Source: Gammaproteobacteria bacterium
GTDB lineage: Bacteria > Pseudomonadota > Gammaproteobacteria > Nevskiales > Nevskiaceae
NCBI GenBank assembly: GCA_026398815.1
Contig: JAPLSA010000017.1
Span: 682,001-746,000, forward strand
Direction of reading: 5' to 3'
DNA length: 64,000 nucleotides
Every line of letters starts with the position of its first letter. Positions within the stretch are counted from its first letter, which is position 1. A model generated the notes under the pieces. It was not told the DNA's origin and made no database searches. It saw nothing but the letters and a program-made list of their open reading frames with translations. This document shows positions 47,870-56,602 of the stretch, piece after piece. Both the position numbers and the translations under genes were made by a program.

Positions 47870-48280
47870 TTACGGGGACTGACCGGCCTGCGCGGCGGGG
47901 ATCGACCCGCATTCCAGGACCACGAAGGCGATGATCATCCCGGCCTCGTCGGTGAACGACAGATGGGCGGCCGTGATGCCGAGCGCCGCCAGCCGGGCCT
48001 GCATCGCGGCACTGAAGATCAGCTGCGGCCGGGCCTTCGGCGCGCGCACGGCGCCGACATCCTGGTAGCTGACGCCGTGGAAGCCGGTACCCAGCGCCTT
48101 GACGAAGGCCTCCTTGGCCGCGAACGCGCGGGCGATCGCATAGCCGGGGCTCTTGGCCTGGCCGAGCGCGGCGCGCTCTTCCGGCATCAGCAGCTTGCTG
48201 AACGCCCGCTCACCTTGCCGCGCGTGCAGCGCCTCGCAGCGATCGATGCGCAGCAGATCAGTGCCGATGCCGTAGATCAC
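47870..48280 (-). CDS. acpS: Holo-[acyl-carrier-protein] synthase
   Basis: Transfers 4'-phosphopantetheine from CoA to acyl carrier protein (136 aa). Magnesium and CoA residues are the Asp in GIGTDLLRIDR and the Glu in FAAKEAFVKALGTG. The C-terminus FTDEAGMIIAFVVLE is standard. It follows pdxJ by 9 nt, the conserved gammaproteobacterial order. Confidence 0.95.
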   Translation of the reverse strand: MIYGIGTDLLRIDRCEALHARQGERAFSKLLMPEERAALGQAKSPGYAIARAFAAKEAFVKALGTGFHGVSYQDVGAVRAPKARPQLIFSAAMQARLAALGITAAHLSFTDEAGMIIAFVVLECGSIPAAQAGQSP

Positions 48281-48289
48281 CGGCCCGGA

Positions 48290-49030
48290 TCAGCCCAGCG
48301 CGGCGCGGCGGGCGAAGGTCATCGCCTGGCGGATCTCGGCGATCGCAGCCGGCAGGCCGATGAACAGGCTGCGGGCGATGATCGCGTGGCCGATGTTCAG
48401 CTCGACGATTTCCGGGATCGCTGCGATCGGACCGACATTGCAGGCATTCAGGCCGTGGCCGGCGTGCACCTCGAAACCCAGGGCCTGCGCTTCGCGCGCG
48501 AACGCGGTGATCCGCGCCAGCTCGGCGGCCTGTTCGGCGCCGTTGGTGTCGGCGTAGTGGCCGGTGTGGATTTCCAGCTGCGGCGCGCCGCTGGCCTTTG
48601 CCGCCGCCAGCTGCGCCGGATCGGCGGCGATGAACAGCGCCACGGTGCAGCCCGCCTCGGCCAGCCGCCGGCAGGCCTCGCGCACCGCCGGCAGGTTGCC
48701 GGCCACATCGAGACCGCCCTCGGTGGTCCGCTCCTCGCGCCGCTCCGGCACCAGGCACACGTACTTCGGTCGCGCCGCCACGCCGATGTCGACCATCGCC
48801 GGCGTCACCGCCATTTCCAGATTGATCGGCACCGGGCAGACCGGCGTCAGCCGCGCCAGGTCGTGATCCTGAATATGGCGACGGTCTTCACGCAGATGGA
48901 TGGTGATGCTGTCGGCCCCGCTGGCCGCCGCCAGCAGCGCGGCCTCGACGGGATCGGGATAAGGCGTGCCACGGGCCTGGCGGACCGTGGCGATGTGATC
49001 GACGTTGACGCCGAGTCTCAGGACAGACAT
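48290..49030 (-). CDS. pdxJ: Pyridoxine 5'-phosphate synthase
   Basis: Last step of the DXP-dependent vitamin B6 pathway (246 aa). It condenses 1-deoxyxylulose 5-phosphate with aminoacetone 3-phosphate. The N-terminal LGVNVDHIATVRQARGTPYPDP, the ITIHLREDRRHIQ loop, and EIHTGHYADT plus VHAGHGLN are diagnostic. In many relatives recO is directly upstream; here a secreted-protein gene lies between them. Confidence 0.96.
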   Translation of the reverse strand: MSVLRLGVNVDHIATVRQARGTPYPDPVEAALLAAASGADSITIHLREDRRHIQDHDLARLTPVCPVPINLEMAVTPAMVDIGVAARPKYVCLVPERREERTTEGGLDVAGNLPAVREACRRLAEAGCTVALFIAADPAQLAAAKASGAPQLEIHTGHYADTNGAEQAAELARITAFAREAQALGFEVHAGHGLNACNVGPIAAIPEIVELNIGHAIIARSLFIGLPAAIAEIRQAMTFARRAALG

Positions 49031-49152
49031 GGAGGGCGGGCTTCAGGAAGGAAAATGAGGTCGGCCATTGTAGGCCCTGCCCCGCCGTCCCGACGCTCCG
49101 GTCACCTGCCCTGACTGGCTGCCACGACAGCTATCCAGGCCGCTGAAAAGCC

Positions 49153-49195
49153 GAAGGCCACCGGCCTGCTGCAGAGCAGCGGGCCGGTGGCCTTC
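49153..49195. terminator. Long hairpin downstream of the GlyGly-CTERM-like gene
   Basis: A perfect 14-bp stem GAAGGCCACCGGCC (49153-49166) / GGCCGGTGGCCTTC (49182-49195) encloses a loop with a further small hairpin. It lies 12 nt after the stop of the 514-aa gene. A short AAAAG tract precedes it on the plus strand (a TTTT run on the minus strand), consistent with minus-strand termination. Confidence 0.7.
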
Positions 49196-49207
49196 GAGCC
49201 GCCACGA

Positions 49208-50752
49208 TCAGCCGCGCTGTGCGCTGCCGACCGCGCGACGACGACGCAGCAGGCCGCCGAGCATCAGGCCCGCCAGCCCGTACAAGCCAAACGCGCCGCC
49301 GCCACCCGAGCTGCTGGCGCCGCCGGTGGTGGCACCGCCGGTCGTTGCGCCGCCGGTGCTGCCGCCGGTCGTGTCCCCCGTGGTGCCGCCGGTTCCGCCA
49401 CCCGTGCTGCCGCCGGTGGTCGAACCGCCGGTCGTGGTGCCGCCAGTGGTCGAGCCACCGGTGGTGCCGTCTTCGGCAAACACGCTGAAGCCTTCAACCG
49501 CCAGCACCGAGATCTCGGTCGAGCTGGACTTGAACACCGAGGCGAAGCTGCCGTCGGCGAACAGCACCGTCGGCGGCGCACGACCGATCGCGAACGGCGT
49601 GGTGAAGATGCCGGTGCCCTTGAAGCGGGTATCGGGCACACCTTCCGGCGTCAGCTGCACGCCGGCCACCGAGGTGGTGCCGGTGACATAGGTGCGGCTG
49701 GCCAGCTGCAGGATGCCGTTGACGCCGATCAGCTGGGTCACGCCACTCGGCAGGATGCGGCCGAACAGCAACTGGGTGAGGTTCGCCTGCCCTTCGCCGG
49801 GCGGCGTCGTCGCGGAGATGTCGACCACGCCGAGCCCCTCGGTGCCGAAGGTGCTGGTCGGCACGCCGTCGATGTTGTCGCTGAACACGGTGCCGACGAA
49901 GCGCGACGGCGACACCTTGCCGCTGCCGAAGTTGAGCACCCGGCCGGTGGTGGCGGACGAGGCCGCACCGAAGCCCAGCGACGAGCTGATGGCGGCCGAA
50001 GCCGGGGCCGCCGGCTCGCGCAGGCCGGTGCTGTTGTAGCTGATGTCGAGCGCGCCAGCCGGCGTCACCGCATAGGTGAAGGCCTGCAGGTTGCCGAGCA
50101 CCGTGTCCGGTTCGCTGCTGGTCAGGAAGGCACCAGCCAGCACCAGACGACCGGAGGTCCGGTCGACCGTCGCAGCGAGGCTGAAGCGGTTGTCAATCAG
50201 CTTGTCCGGGGTGATCGTCAGATCGGCGCCGCTGTTGAAGTCCGGATCGCGCAGGCCGCCGGCATCGCGAGCGGACACGGTGATGAAGCCGGCGGTCGGG
50301 GTCGGCGGCAAGGTGACCAGGTAGAAGCGGCTGCGCGACTCGTCGAAGCCGAGCGCGAGGTTGTCGTCGAACGCGCTGCTCAGGTCGAAGTCCGCGCGGG
50401 TGAAGCTGCTGTCCAGCGCTCCGTTGGCGTCGAGCCGGACCAGGTACAGATGGCTGTCGCTGGCCGCCGGCGGCACGGCGCGGTACAGCACATAGAGCTT
50501 GCCGGCGCTGTCGGCGACCGCCGCCGCGACGATGCCGCCCGGTTCGCTGTCGCGCAGCGTGAAACCGCTGCCGACGCCGAACACGGCGGTGCCGTTGACA
50601 CCGTAGGTCGGGATCGGCGACAGGAAATCAGCTTGCGCCGCCGAGGCCAGCAGCCCCGCAGCCACCAGCACCAGCGCTCGTGCGCTCCGGCGTCCGCCGG
50701 CATTCGTCAGGTGCGCGATCCTTGCGCGGCTCACAGCGGACACGTCTTGCAT
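49208..50752 (-). CDS. Secreted protein with Thr-Gly-Gly linker and GlyGly-CTERM-like tail
   Basis: A 514-aa exported protein. An N-terminal signal anchor (about 25-45; LVLVAAGLLASAAQA) leads to a beta-rich body. It repeats delta-60/propeller-like segments such as VRLDANGALDSSF and LTPEGVPDTRFKGTG. From about residue 430 a linker of repeated TTGGS/TTGGA units follows, then SSSGGGGAFGLYGLAG, a hydrophobic helix and RRRR. This is the layout of GlyGly-CTERM proteins sorted by a rhombosortase. The function is unknown. ATG at 50752 has AGGTGA just upstream. It interrupts the usual recO-pdxJ neighbourhood. Confidence 0.85.
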   Translation of the reverse strand: MQDVSAVSRARIAHLTNAGGRRSARALVLVAAGLLASAAQADFLSPIPTYGVNGTAVFGVGSGFTLRDSEPGGIVAAAVADSAGKLYVLYRAVPPAASDSHLYLVRLDANGALDSSFTRADFDLSSAFDDNLALGFDESRSRFYLVTLPPTPTAGFITVSARDAGGLRDPDFNSGADLTITPDKLIDNRFSLAATVDRTSGRLVLAGAFLTSSEPDTVLGNLQAFTYAVTPAGALDISYNSTGLREPAAPASAAISSSLGFGAASSATTGRVLNFGSGKVSPSRFVGTVFSDNIDGVPTSTFGTEGLGVVDISATTPPGEGQANLTQLLFGRILPSGVTQLIGVNGILQLASRTYVTGTTSVAGVQLTPEGVPDTRFKGTGIFTTPFAIGRAPPTVLFADGSFASVFKSSSTEISVLAVEGFSVFAEDGTTGGSTTGGTTTGGSTTGGSTGGGTGGTTGDTTGGSTGGATTGGATTGGASSSGGGGAFGLYGLAGLMLGGLLRRRRAVGSAQRG

Positions 50753-50852
50753 AGTCACCTCTGTTGTCGAAGAAAAGTGAATCTAGCGGATCGTGACGCA
50801 GAGCGCGCACGTCTGTACACCCGGAAATATGAACGGTAGGAGTCGCGCGATA

Positions 50853-51563
50853 TCAGGCGGGCCGCCGCAGGGCTCGCAGCTCGCGCAGCAGGCCCGGGGT
50901 ACGCAGCGAGGCCCTCGGCACATGCGGTTCCAGCGCCATCCGCATCAGCCGGCGGGCATCGTCGCGTTCGGCGGCGGTCGACAGCGTTTCGCGATGCAGG
51001 GCCAGCAGGCTGGCGCCGGCCAGCGCGGCCGGCGCATCCGGATCGCAGCGACGGAAGCCGAGGTCCGGGCGAAACTGGAAATGCGCCTGCGGATCGATCG
51101 ACTCGTCGAGCGGCAGGCCGTAGCCCAGCTGCTCGAGCAGGCGCTTCTCGAATACCCGGAGACCGGCCTCGCCGGCTGCCACGCCAAGCCCCAGCCGATC
51201 CATCGCGGTGCCGTAGTCGGCCCACAGCGCCGGGTGCGGATCGTGGCGGATCAGCAGCTTCAGCAGCAGCTCGTTGAGATACCAGCCGAGGTAGATCTGC
51301 TCGCCGGGCAGCGGCACTTCCGGACCACCGGCCTCGACGGCGGTCAAGGTGCCGAGTTCGCCTTTCTCGGCCCAGGACAGCAGCAGCGGCCGGAACGGAC
51401 CAACCACGCCGCGCTGCCGGGCGCGGGCGCCGCGCAGCCCCCGCGCCACCAGGCCGACGCGGCCGTGATCGCGGCTCAGCACTTCCAGCAGCTCGCTGGT
51501 TTCGCGGTAGGGCTTCTGCGACAGCAGCCAGACCGGCTGCAATTCGATGCGGGCGGTGGCCAC
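50853..51563 (-). CDS. recO: DNA repair protein RecO
   Basis: Recombination mediator of the RecFOR pathway (236 aa). N-terminal OB fold (about 8-80; PVWLLSQKPYRETSELLEVLSRDHGRV with the GLRGARAR loop) and a helical C-terminal domain are visible. The Cys-zinc motif of other RecO proteins is reduced here, leaving one Cys (FRRCDPDAP). It lies 184 nt downstream of era, a gap filled by the second dispersed element. Confidence 0.92.
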   Translation of the reverse strand: MATARIELQPVWLLSQKPYRETSELLEVLSRDHGRVGLVARGLRGARARQRGVVGPFRPLLLSWAEKGELGTLTAVEAGGPEVPLPGEQIYLGWYLNELLLKLLIRHDPHPALWADYGTAMDRLGLGVAAGEAGLRVFEKRLLEQLGYGLPLDESIDPQAHFQFRPDLGFRRCDPDAPAALAGASLLALHRETLSTAAERDDARRLMRMALEPHVPRASLRTPGLLRELRALRRPA

Positions 51564-51586
51564 GGCTGCGTCGGGCCGCCGGACGT

Positions 51587-51751
51587 CTAGTGCAACGCGT
51601 ACAACAAACCGTTAGCGCCGTGCCGTGTCTCGCGGCGCGACTCGGCGTTGCGAATCGTCGCCATAGAACAACGATGGCTCCTCATCGCGCCTTGATTCGC
51701 ATCACGATCCATCGCCACATCACTCACGCTTCGTTGTATGCGCTGCACTAG
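51587..51751 (-). repeat. Dispersed hairpin element, copy 2 (MITE/REP-like, 165 bp)
   Basis: Reverse-orientation copy of the element at 20090-20259. Ends CTAGTGCA..., with terminal arms paired over 19 bp apart from two wobble-type differences. Relative to copy 1, positions 5 and 14 change together on both arms, keeping the stem. A 5-bp CGCGC deletion distinguishes its loop side. It fills the era-recO gap. One terminal CTAG (51748-51751) contains the era TAG stop; the other lies 24 nt before the recO ATG. Confidence 0.9.
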
Positions 51752-52632
51752 CCGCCTTCGTAGCCGAAGCGACTCAACGCCTTCGGATCGTCGGTCCAGC
51801 CTTCCTTGACCCGGACCCAGAGCTTCAGGAACACCTTGCGGCCGGTCAGCGTTTCCAGCTCGCGGCGGGCGGCGGTGCCGATGCGCTTGAGCATCTCGCC
51901 GTTCTCGCCGATGACGATCTTCTTCTGGCCATCGCGCTCGACCCAGATCACCGCGCTGGCCTTCAGCAGCGCGCCTTCCTGCTCCAGCGCCTCGGTTTCC
52001 ACGGTCAGCGCGTACGGCAGTTCCTGGGCCAGCGAGCGCATCAGCTTTTCGCGCACCAGCTCGGAAATCGTGAAGCCGAGGTCATGGCCGACCACCTGTC
52101 CTTCCGGATACAGCGGCGGGCCGTCCGGCATCCGCGCCAGCAGCTGCTTGGCCAGCACGTTGACATTGGCGCCCTTGAGTGCCGACAGCGGCATCACGAA
52201 GGCCCATTCGCGCAGGGGGCTGAGCTTCTCCATCAGCGGCAGCAGCGCGTTCTTGTCGCTGAACTGGTCGACCTTGTTGATCACCAGCGCCACCGGCGCT
52301 TTGACCACCTTCAGGCGCTCCAGCACCGCGTCGTCCTCGTCGGTCCAGCGGCCGGCCTCGATGACGAACAGCGCCAGGTCGATGTCGTGCAGGCTGTTGC
52401 TGGCGGCGTCGTTCATCGCCTTGTTCAGCGCCTTCTTGGCTGCCCGGTGCATGCCCGGCGTGTCGACGAATACCACCTGGGCCTCGTCGCCGTGCAGCAC
52501 ACCCTGGATACGATGCCGGGTGGTCTGTGGCTTGGGCGCCGTGATCGATACCTTGCGGCCGACCAGGGCATTGAGGAGGCTGGATTTGCCGACATTCGGC
52601 CGGCCGACGATGGCCACGATTCCGCTACGCAT
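51748..52632 (-). CDS. era: GTPase Era
   Basis: Essential GTPase in 16S rRNA maturation and 30S assembly (294 aa). G1 GRPNVGKSS, G2 TTRHRIQG, G3 DTPG and G4 NKVD are all present, followed by a C-terminal KH domain with VIGENGEMLKRIG. It overlaps rnc by 8 nt. Its stop TAG is part of the terminal CTAG of the dispersed element, so its last residues (GYEGG) may have been set by the insertion. Confidence 0.97.
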   Translation of the reverse strand: MRSGIVAIVGRPNVGKSSLLNALVGRKVSITAPKPQTTRHRIQGVLHGDEAQVVFVDTPGMHRAAKKALNKAMNDAASNSLHDIDLALFVIEAGRWTDEDDAVLERLKVVKAPVALVINKVDQFSDKNALLPLMEKLSPLREWAFVMPLSALKGANVNVLAKQLLARMPDGPPLYPEGQVVGHDLGFTISELVREKLMRSLAQELPYALTVETEALEQEGALLKASAVIWVERDGQKKIVIGENGEMLKRIGTAARRELETLTGRKVFLKLWVRVKEGWTDDPKALSRFGYEGG

Positions 52633-53338
52633 GCTTCTTTTTCTCGCTTGAGGTGATCGCGTCCAGCATCATGCTGGCCGCCCGTTGCTCGGCAATGCGC
52701 CGAGAGTGTGCTTCCGCTTCCGTCGCCAGCGCCATGTCGGCGAGCTGGCAGCGAACCTTAAAATTGCGGCGATGGGCCGGGCCGTCCTCGCTCAGCACGC
52801 TGTATTCCGGCAGCGGCCGCGACTGCGCCTGCAGCACTTCCTGCAGGCGGGTCTTGAAATCCTTCAGCGAACCGACTTCCGGCAGGCTGGCCAGTTCCGG
52901 CGCCAGCAACCGCAGGCACAGCGCCTGCGCCGGCTCGATGCCGCCATCGAGATAGACGCCGCCGACCAGCGCTTCCAGACCGTCGGCCAGCGATGAAGCC
53001 CGCTTGTGGCCACCGGTGCGCAGCTCGCCGGGGCCGAAGCGCATCGCCTCCGACAGCGGCACGCGGCGGGCGGCGATCGCCAGGGTTTCCTCGCGGACCA
53101 CGCTGGCCCGCAGCCGCGACAGGTCGCCTTCCGGCGCCTTTGGCCGCAGCCGGAAGATCTCGGCCGCCACGGTGAAGTTCAGCAGCGCATCGCCCAGAAA
53201 TTCGAGCCGCTCGTTGTTGTCGTGGCCGGCCGAACGGTGGGTCAGCGCCCGCAGCAGCAGGCCGGCATCACGGAAGCGATAGCCAACGGCCTGCTGCAGG
53301 CGCTCGCGCGCTGCGGCTTCGATCTCGCGCGCGCTCAA
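52625..53338 (-). CDS. rnc: Ribonuclease III
   Basis: Double-stranded RNA endonuclease for rRNA and mRNA processing (237 aa). The signature NERLEFLGDALL (about residues 42-53) and late acidic DGLEALVGGVYLDGG supply the metal site. A C-terminal dsRNA-binding domain is seen from SLKDFKTRLQEVLQ. It overlaps DUF4845 by 4 nt and era by 8 nt, so the three are translationally coupled. Confidence 0.97.
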   Translation of the reverse strand: MSAREIEAAARERLQQAVGYRFRDAGLLLRALTHRSAGHDNNERLEFLGDALLNFTVAAEIFRLRPKAPEGDLSRLRASVVREETLAIAARRVPLSEAMRFGPGELRTGGHKRASSLADGLEALVGGVYLDGGIEPAQALCLRLLAPELASLPEVGSLKDFKTRLQEVLQAQSRPLPEYSVLSEDGPAHRRNFKVRCQLADMALATEAEAHSRRIAEQRAASMMLDAITSSEKKKHA

Positions 53339-53724
53339 CCGCCGGGTACCGCGCGCAGGGGAACGTCACTGGCGAAGTGCGCGACCACGATGATGTTGGC
53401 GAACAGCGGCACTTCGGCGTCGTAGTCGTAGCTCAGGAACAGACCGGCCTGATTGCGCACCACCTTGATGTCGCGCGGCTCGATCTGGTCGATGTAGTCG
53501 ATGTCCCAGCGCTTCTGCAGCGCGCTGCGCACGGCGGCGACATCGACCTCGCTGCCGACCACCGAGGCCTGCGCGGCAACATCGCGCACCGCCTTGTTGA
53601 CGGTGAATTCGTTCAGGTACAGCGGGCCGATCTTGATGCCGCACAGCGCGATGAAGGCGATGCTGCCGAACAGGTACAGGCCGCTCCACAAACCCAGGCC
53701 CAGCTGCGACGTGCGTGCTTTCAT
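53335..53724 (-). CDS. DUF4845 membrane protein
   Basis: A 129-aa protein with one N-terminal helix (about 10-30; GLWSGLYLFGSIAFIALCG) and a periplasmic domain. It has the DUF4845 pattern and occupies the lepB-rnc gap, as in other gammaproteobacteria. Its function is unknown; a link to signal peptidase or membrane assembly is only inferred from conserved position. Confidence 0.88.
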   Translation of the reverse strand: MKARTSQLGLGLWSGLYLFGSIAFIALCGIKIGPLYLNEFTVNKAVRDVAAQASVVGSEVDVAAVRSALQKRWDIDYIDQIEPRDIKVVRNQAGLFLSYDYDAEVPLFANIIVVAHFASDVPLRAVPGG

Positions 53725-53768
53725 GAGGTGCTCCGTTGACCCGCGGTTCGAGTGGCCGAACCCGAAGG

Positions 53769-54605
53769 TCAGCGGATCAAGGTACCGATCCGCGACAGCA
53801 CCGGCCGCGCCCGTTCATGGTCCCAGCTCATCCAGACCAGCTCGGCGCGCCCTTTCAGGTTCGCTTCCGGGACGGTGCCCCAGCAGCGGCTGTCGTTGGA
53901 GCCGTCGCGGTTGTCGCCCATCATGAAATAGTGCCCGGGCGGCACGGTGAACTCGAAGTTGTCGCCGTTGGGCTGCACGAACGGGCAGCTGAACGGATCG
54001 GAGACGCGGTCTGGCTTGATCAGGATGTCGTGCTTCACGCCGCCGAAATCCTCGTGCATGCGGACATCGCCGTAGCCGACATCGCTCTGCACCGCCGCCA
54101 TCGAGATCGGCGCTTCGACGCCGTTCACCGTCAGCCGCTTGCCGGCGTACTGGATGCGGTCGCCGGGCGTGCCGATCACCCGCTTGATGAAATCGTTGCC
54201 CCGGTTCGGGTCCGAGGCGTCCGTGTTCGGGTAGATGAACACCACCACATCGCCGCGCTTCGGCTCGCCGAGCTCGACGATCTTGCAGCCGCCGACCGGG
54301 CAGCGCAGCCCGTAGGAAAACTTGTTGACCAGGATGAAGTCGCCGACGTGCAGGGTCGGGATCATCGAGCCGGATGGAATCCGGAACGGCTCGTACAGGA
54401 ACGAGCGGATCACGAATACTGCCGCGATCACCGGGAACAGGCCGCCGAAGAATTCCGAGAACGCGCCCTGCTTCTCCGGGATGCCGGTGGCGGCGACGCG
54501 CCGGGCGCGCTTCGGCGCGGCGCTGAAGCGTTCGATCGACCAGATGATGCCGGTGACCACCGTCGCCACGGTGAGGATCAGATTGAACAGGACGGTGAAG
54601 CTCAT
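53769..54605 (-). CDS. lepB: Signal peptidase I
   Basis: Inner-membrane protease that removes signal peptides from exported proteins (278 aa). Two N-terminal helices (about 2-22 and 55-75) precede the catalytic Ser in IPSGSMIPTL and the Lys in DFIKRVIGTPGD. The late GDNRDGSNDSRCWG box is typical. I chose the Met at 54605; the frame extends to 54695 across the lepA end without family similarity. It is downstream of lepA, in conserved order. Confidence 0.94.
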   Translation of the reverse strand: MSFTVLFNLILTVATVVTGIIWSIERFSAAPKRARRVAATGIPEKQGAFSEFFGGLFPVIAAVFVIRSFLYEPFRIPSGSMIPTLHVGDFILVNKFSYGLRCPVGGCKIVELGEPKRGDVVVFIYPNTDASDPNRGNDFIKRVIGTPGDRIQYAGKRLTVNGVEAPISMAAVQSDVGYGDVRMHEDFGGVKHDILIKPDRVSDPFSCPFVQPNGDNFEFTVPPGHYFMMGDNRDGSNDSRCWGTVPEANLKGRAELVWMSWDHERARPVLSRIGTLIR

Positions 54606-54675
54606 GAATGGAGACCGGACGTTGGACGGGTGAACTGCTTGGGACTGGCCGCGAGCGCCCAGCGTTGGAACGGCA

Positions 54676-56499
54676 TCAGCTGCGGCGGTCGACACCCAGC
54701 ACGGCCAGGAAGGCCTCCTGAGGAATCTCCACCGAACCCACCTGCTTCATGCGCTTCTTGCCTTCCTTCTGCTTTTCAAGAAGCTTCTTCTTGCGGCTGA
54801 TGTCGCCGCCGTAGCACTTGGCAAGCACGTTCTTGCGGATCGCCTTGACGGTCGAACGGGCAATGATCTTGGCGCCGATCGCCGCCTGAATGGCGACATC
54901 GAACATCTGCCGGTGGATCACGTCCTTCATCCGCTCGCAGAGATCGCGGCCACGGGTTTCGGCGTCATTGCGATGAACGATGGTCGCCAGCGCATCGACC
55001 TTGTCGCCGTTGACCAGCACATCGAGCTTGACCAGCGGCGCAGTCTGGAAGCGCTCGAACTCATATTCGAAGCTGGCGAAACCACGGCTGACCGACTTCA
55101 GCCGGTCGAAGAAGTCCAGCACCACTTCGGCCAGCGGCATCTCGACCTCCAGCTGCACCTGGTTGCCGTGATAGCGCAGGTTCTTCTGCACGCCACGCTT
55201 TTCCATGCACAACTGCATCACCGCGCCGACATAGGTCTGAGGCATCAGCAGGCGGCACAGGATGATCGGCTCGCGGATGTCCTTGTAGGCGCCGGCGTCA
55301 GGCAGATCCGACGGGTTGTCGATCTTCTTGGTCTCGCCGGTCGGGGTCTCGATCTCGTAAACCACGCTCGGCGCGGTGGTGATCAGGTTCAGGTTGTACT
55401 CACGCTCCAGCCGCTCCTGCACGATTTCCATGTGCAGCATGCCGAGGAAGCCGATGCGGAAGCCGAAGCCCAGTGCCGATGAATTCTCCGGCTCGAACTG
55501 CAGCGCCGAGTCGTTCAGGCGCAGCTTCTGCAGCGACTCGCGGAAGTCCTCGAAATCGTCGGCGTCGACCGGGAACATGCCGGCGAATACGCGCGGCTGC
55601 ACCTGGCGGAAACCGGGCAGCTGCTCGACCGAGGCGCGGCTGGCTTCGGTCAGCGTGTCGCCGACCGGCGCGCCGAAGATGTCCTTGATGCCGGCGACGA
55701 TGAAGCCGACCTCGCCGGTCTCCAGCGAATCGCGCAGCACGCGCTTCGGCGAATGCACGCCGAGCATCGTCACTTCGTAGTCCTTGCCGGTGGAGATCAC
55801 GCGGATCTTCTGGCCCTTCTGGATGCGTCCGTTGACGACGCGGACCAGCGACACCACGCCGAGATAGGGATCGAACCAGGAATCGACGATCAGCGCCTGC
55901 AGCGGCGCATCGACCGTGCCCTTCGGCGCCGGCAGCCGCTGCACCAGCGCTTCCAGCACGTCGGTCACGCCAAGGCCGGTCTTGGCCGAGATGCGCAGCG
56001 CATCGGTCGCCTCGATGCCGATGATGTCCTCGATCTCCTGGCTGACGCGCTCCGGCTCGGCGTTCTGCAGGTCGATCTTGTTGAGGATCGGCATCACTTC
56101 CAGCTTCTGCTCCAGCGCCGTATAGCAGTTGGCGACCGACTGCGCTTCGACACCCTGCGAAGCATCGACGACCAGCAGCGCACCTTCGCAGGCGGCGAGG
56201 CTGCGGCTCACTTCATAGGAAAAATCGACGTGGCCCGGCGTGTCGATGAAGTTCAGCTGGTAGAGCAGCCCGTCCTTGGCCCGGTAGTTCAGCGACACCG
56301 CCTGCGCCTTGATGGTGATGCCGCGCTCGCGCTCGATCGGGTTGTTGTCGAGCACCTGCGCCTGCATCTCGCGCTCCTCGAGCCCGCCGCAGATCTGGAT
56401 GATCCGGTCGGCCAGGGTCGATTTGCCGTGGTCGATATGGGCAATGATCGAAAAGTTGCGGATCTGGGCCTGGGGAACGCGGGGAGCGGGCTGCGACAT
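54676..56499 (-). CDS. lepA: Elongation factor 4 (LepA)
   Basis: Ribosome-associated GTPase that back-translocates or remodels stalled ribosomes (607 aa, standard length). G1 [10 protein letters not shown]3 DTPGHVDF and G4 NKIDL are present, with LepA-specific C-terminal [22 protein letters not shown]. The start at 56499 (MSQPAPRV) precedes the conserved [14 protein letters not shown]. It heads the lepA-lepB-DUF4845-rnc-era run. Confidence 0.97.
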   Translation of the reverse strand: MSQPAPRVPQAQIRNFSIIAHIDHGKSTLADRIIQICGGLEEREMQAQVLDNNPIERERGITIKAQAVSLNYRAKDGLLYQLNFIDTPGHVDFSYEVSRSLAACEGALLVVDASQGVEAQSVANCYTALEQKLEVMPILNKIDLQNAEPERVSQEIEDIIGIEATDALRISAKTGLGVTDVLEALVQRLPAPKGTVDAPLQALIVDSWFDPYLGVVSLVRVVNGRIQKGQKIRVISTGKDYEVTMLGVHSPKRVLRDSLETGEVGFIVAGIKDIFGAPVGDTLTEASRASVEQLPGFRQVQPRVFAGMFPVDADDFEDFRESLQKLRLNDSALQFEPENSSALGFGFRIGFLGMLHMEIVQERLEREYNLNLITTAPSVVYEIETPTGETKKIDNPSDLPDAGAYKDIREPIILCRLLMPQTYVGAVMQLCMEKRGVQKNLRYHGNQVQLEVEMPLAEVVLDFFDRLKSVSRGFASFEYEFERFQTAPLVKLDVLVNGDKVDALATIVHRNDAETRGRDLCERMKDVIHRQMFDVAIQAAIGAKIIARSTVKAIRKNVLAKCYGGDISRKKKLLEKQKEGKKRMKQVGSVEIPQEAFLAVLGVDRRS

Positions 56500-56602
56500 G
56501 GGACGGGCGGTCAAAATTTGCGCGGAGTATACCGGGACGGCGGGTGCCGAACGGCGGCCGGCCCGCCGCCCGGGCCGGAACGCCGTTGCCGTCCGTCGCT
56601 CG

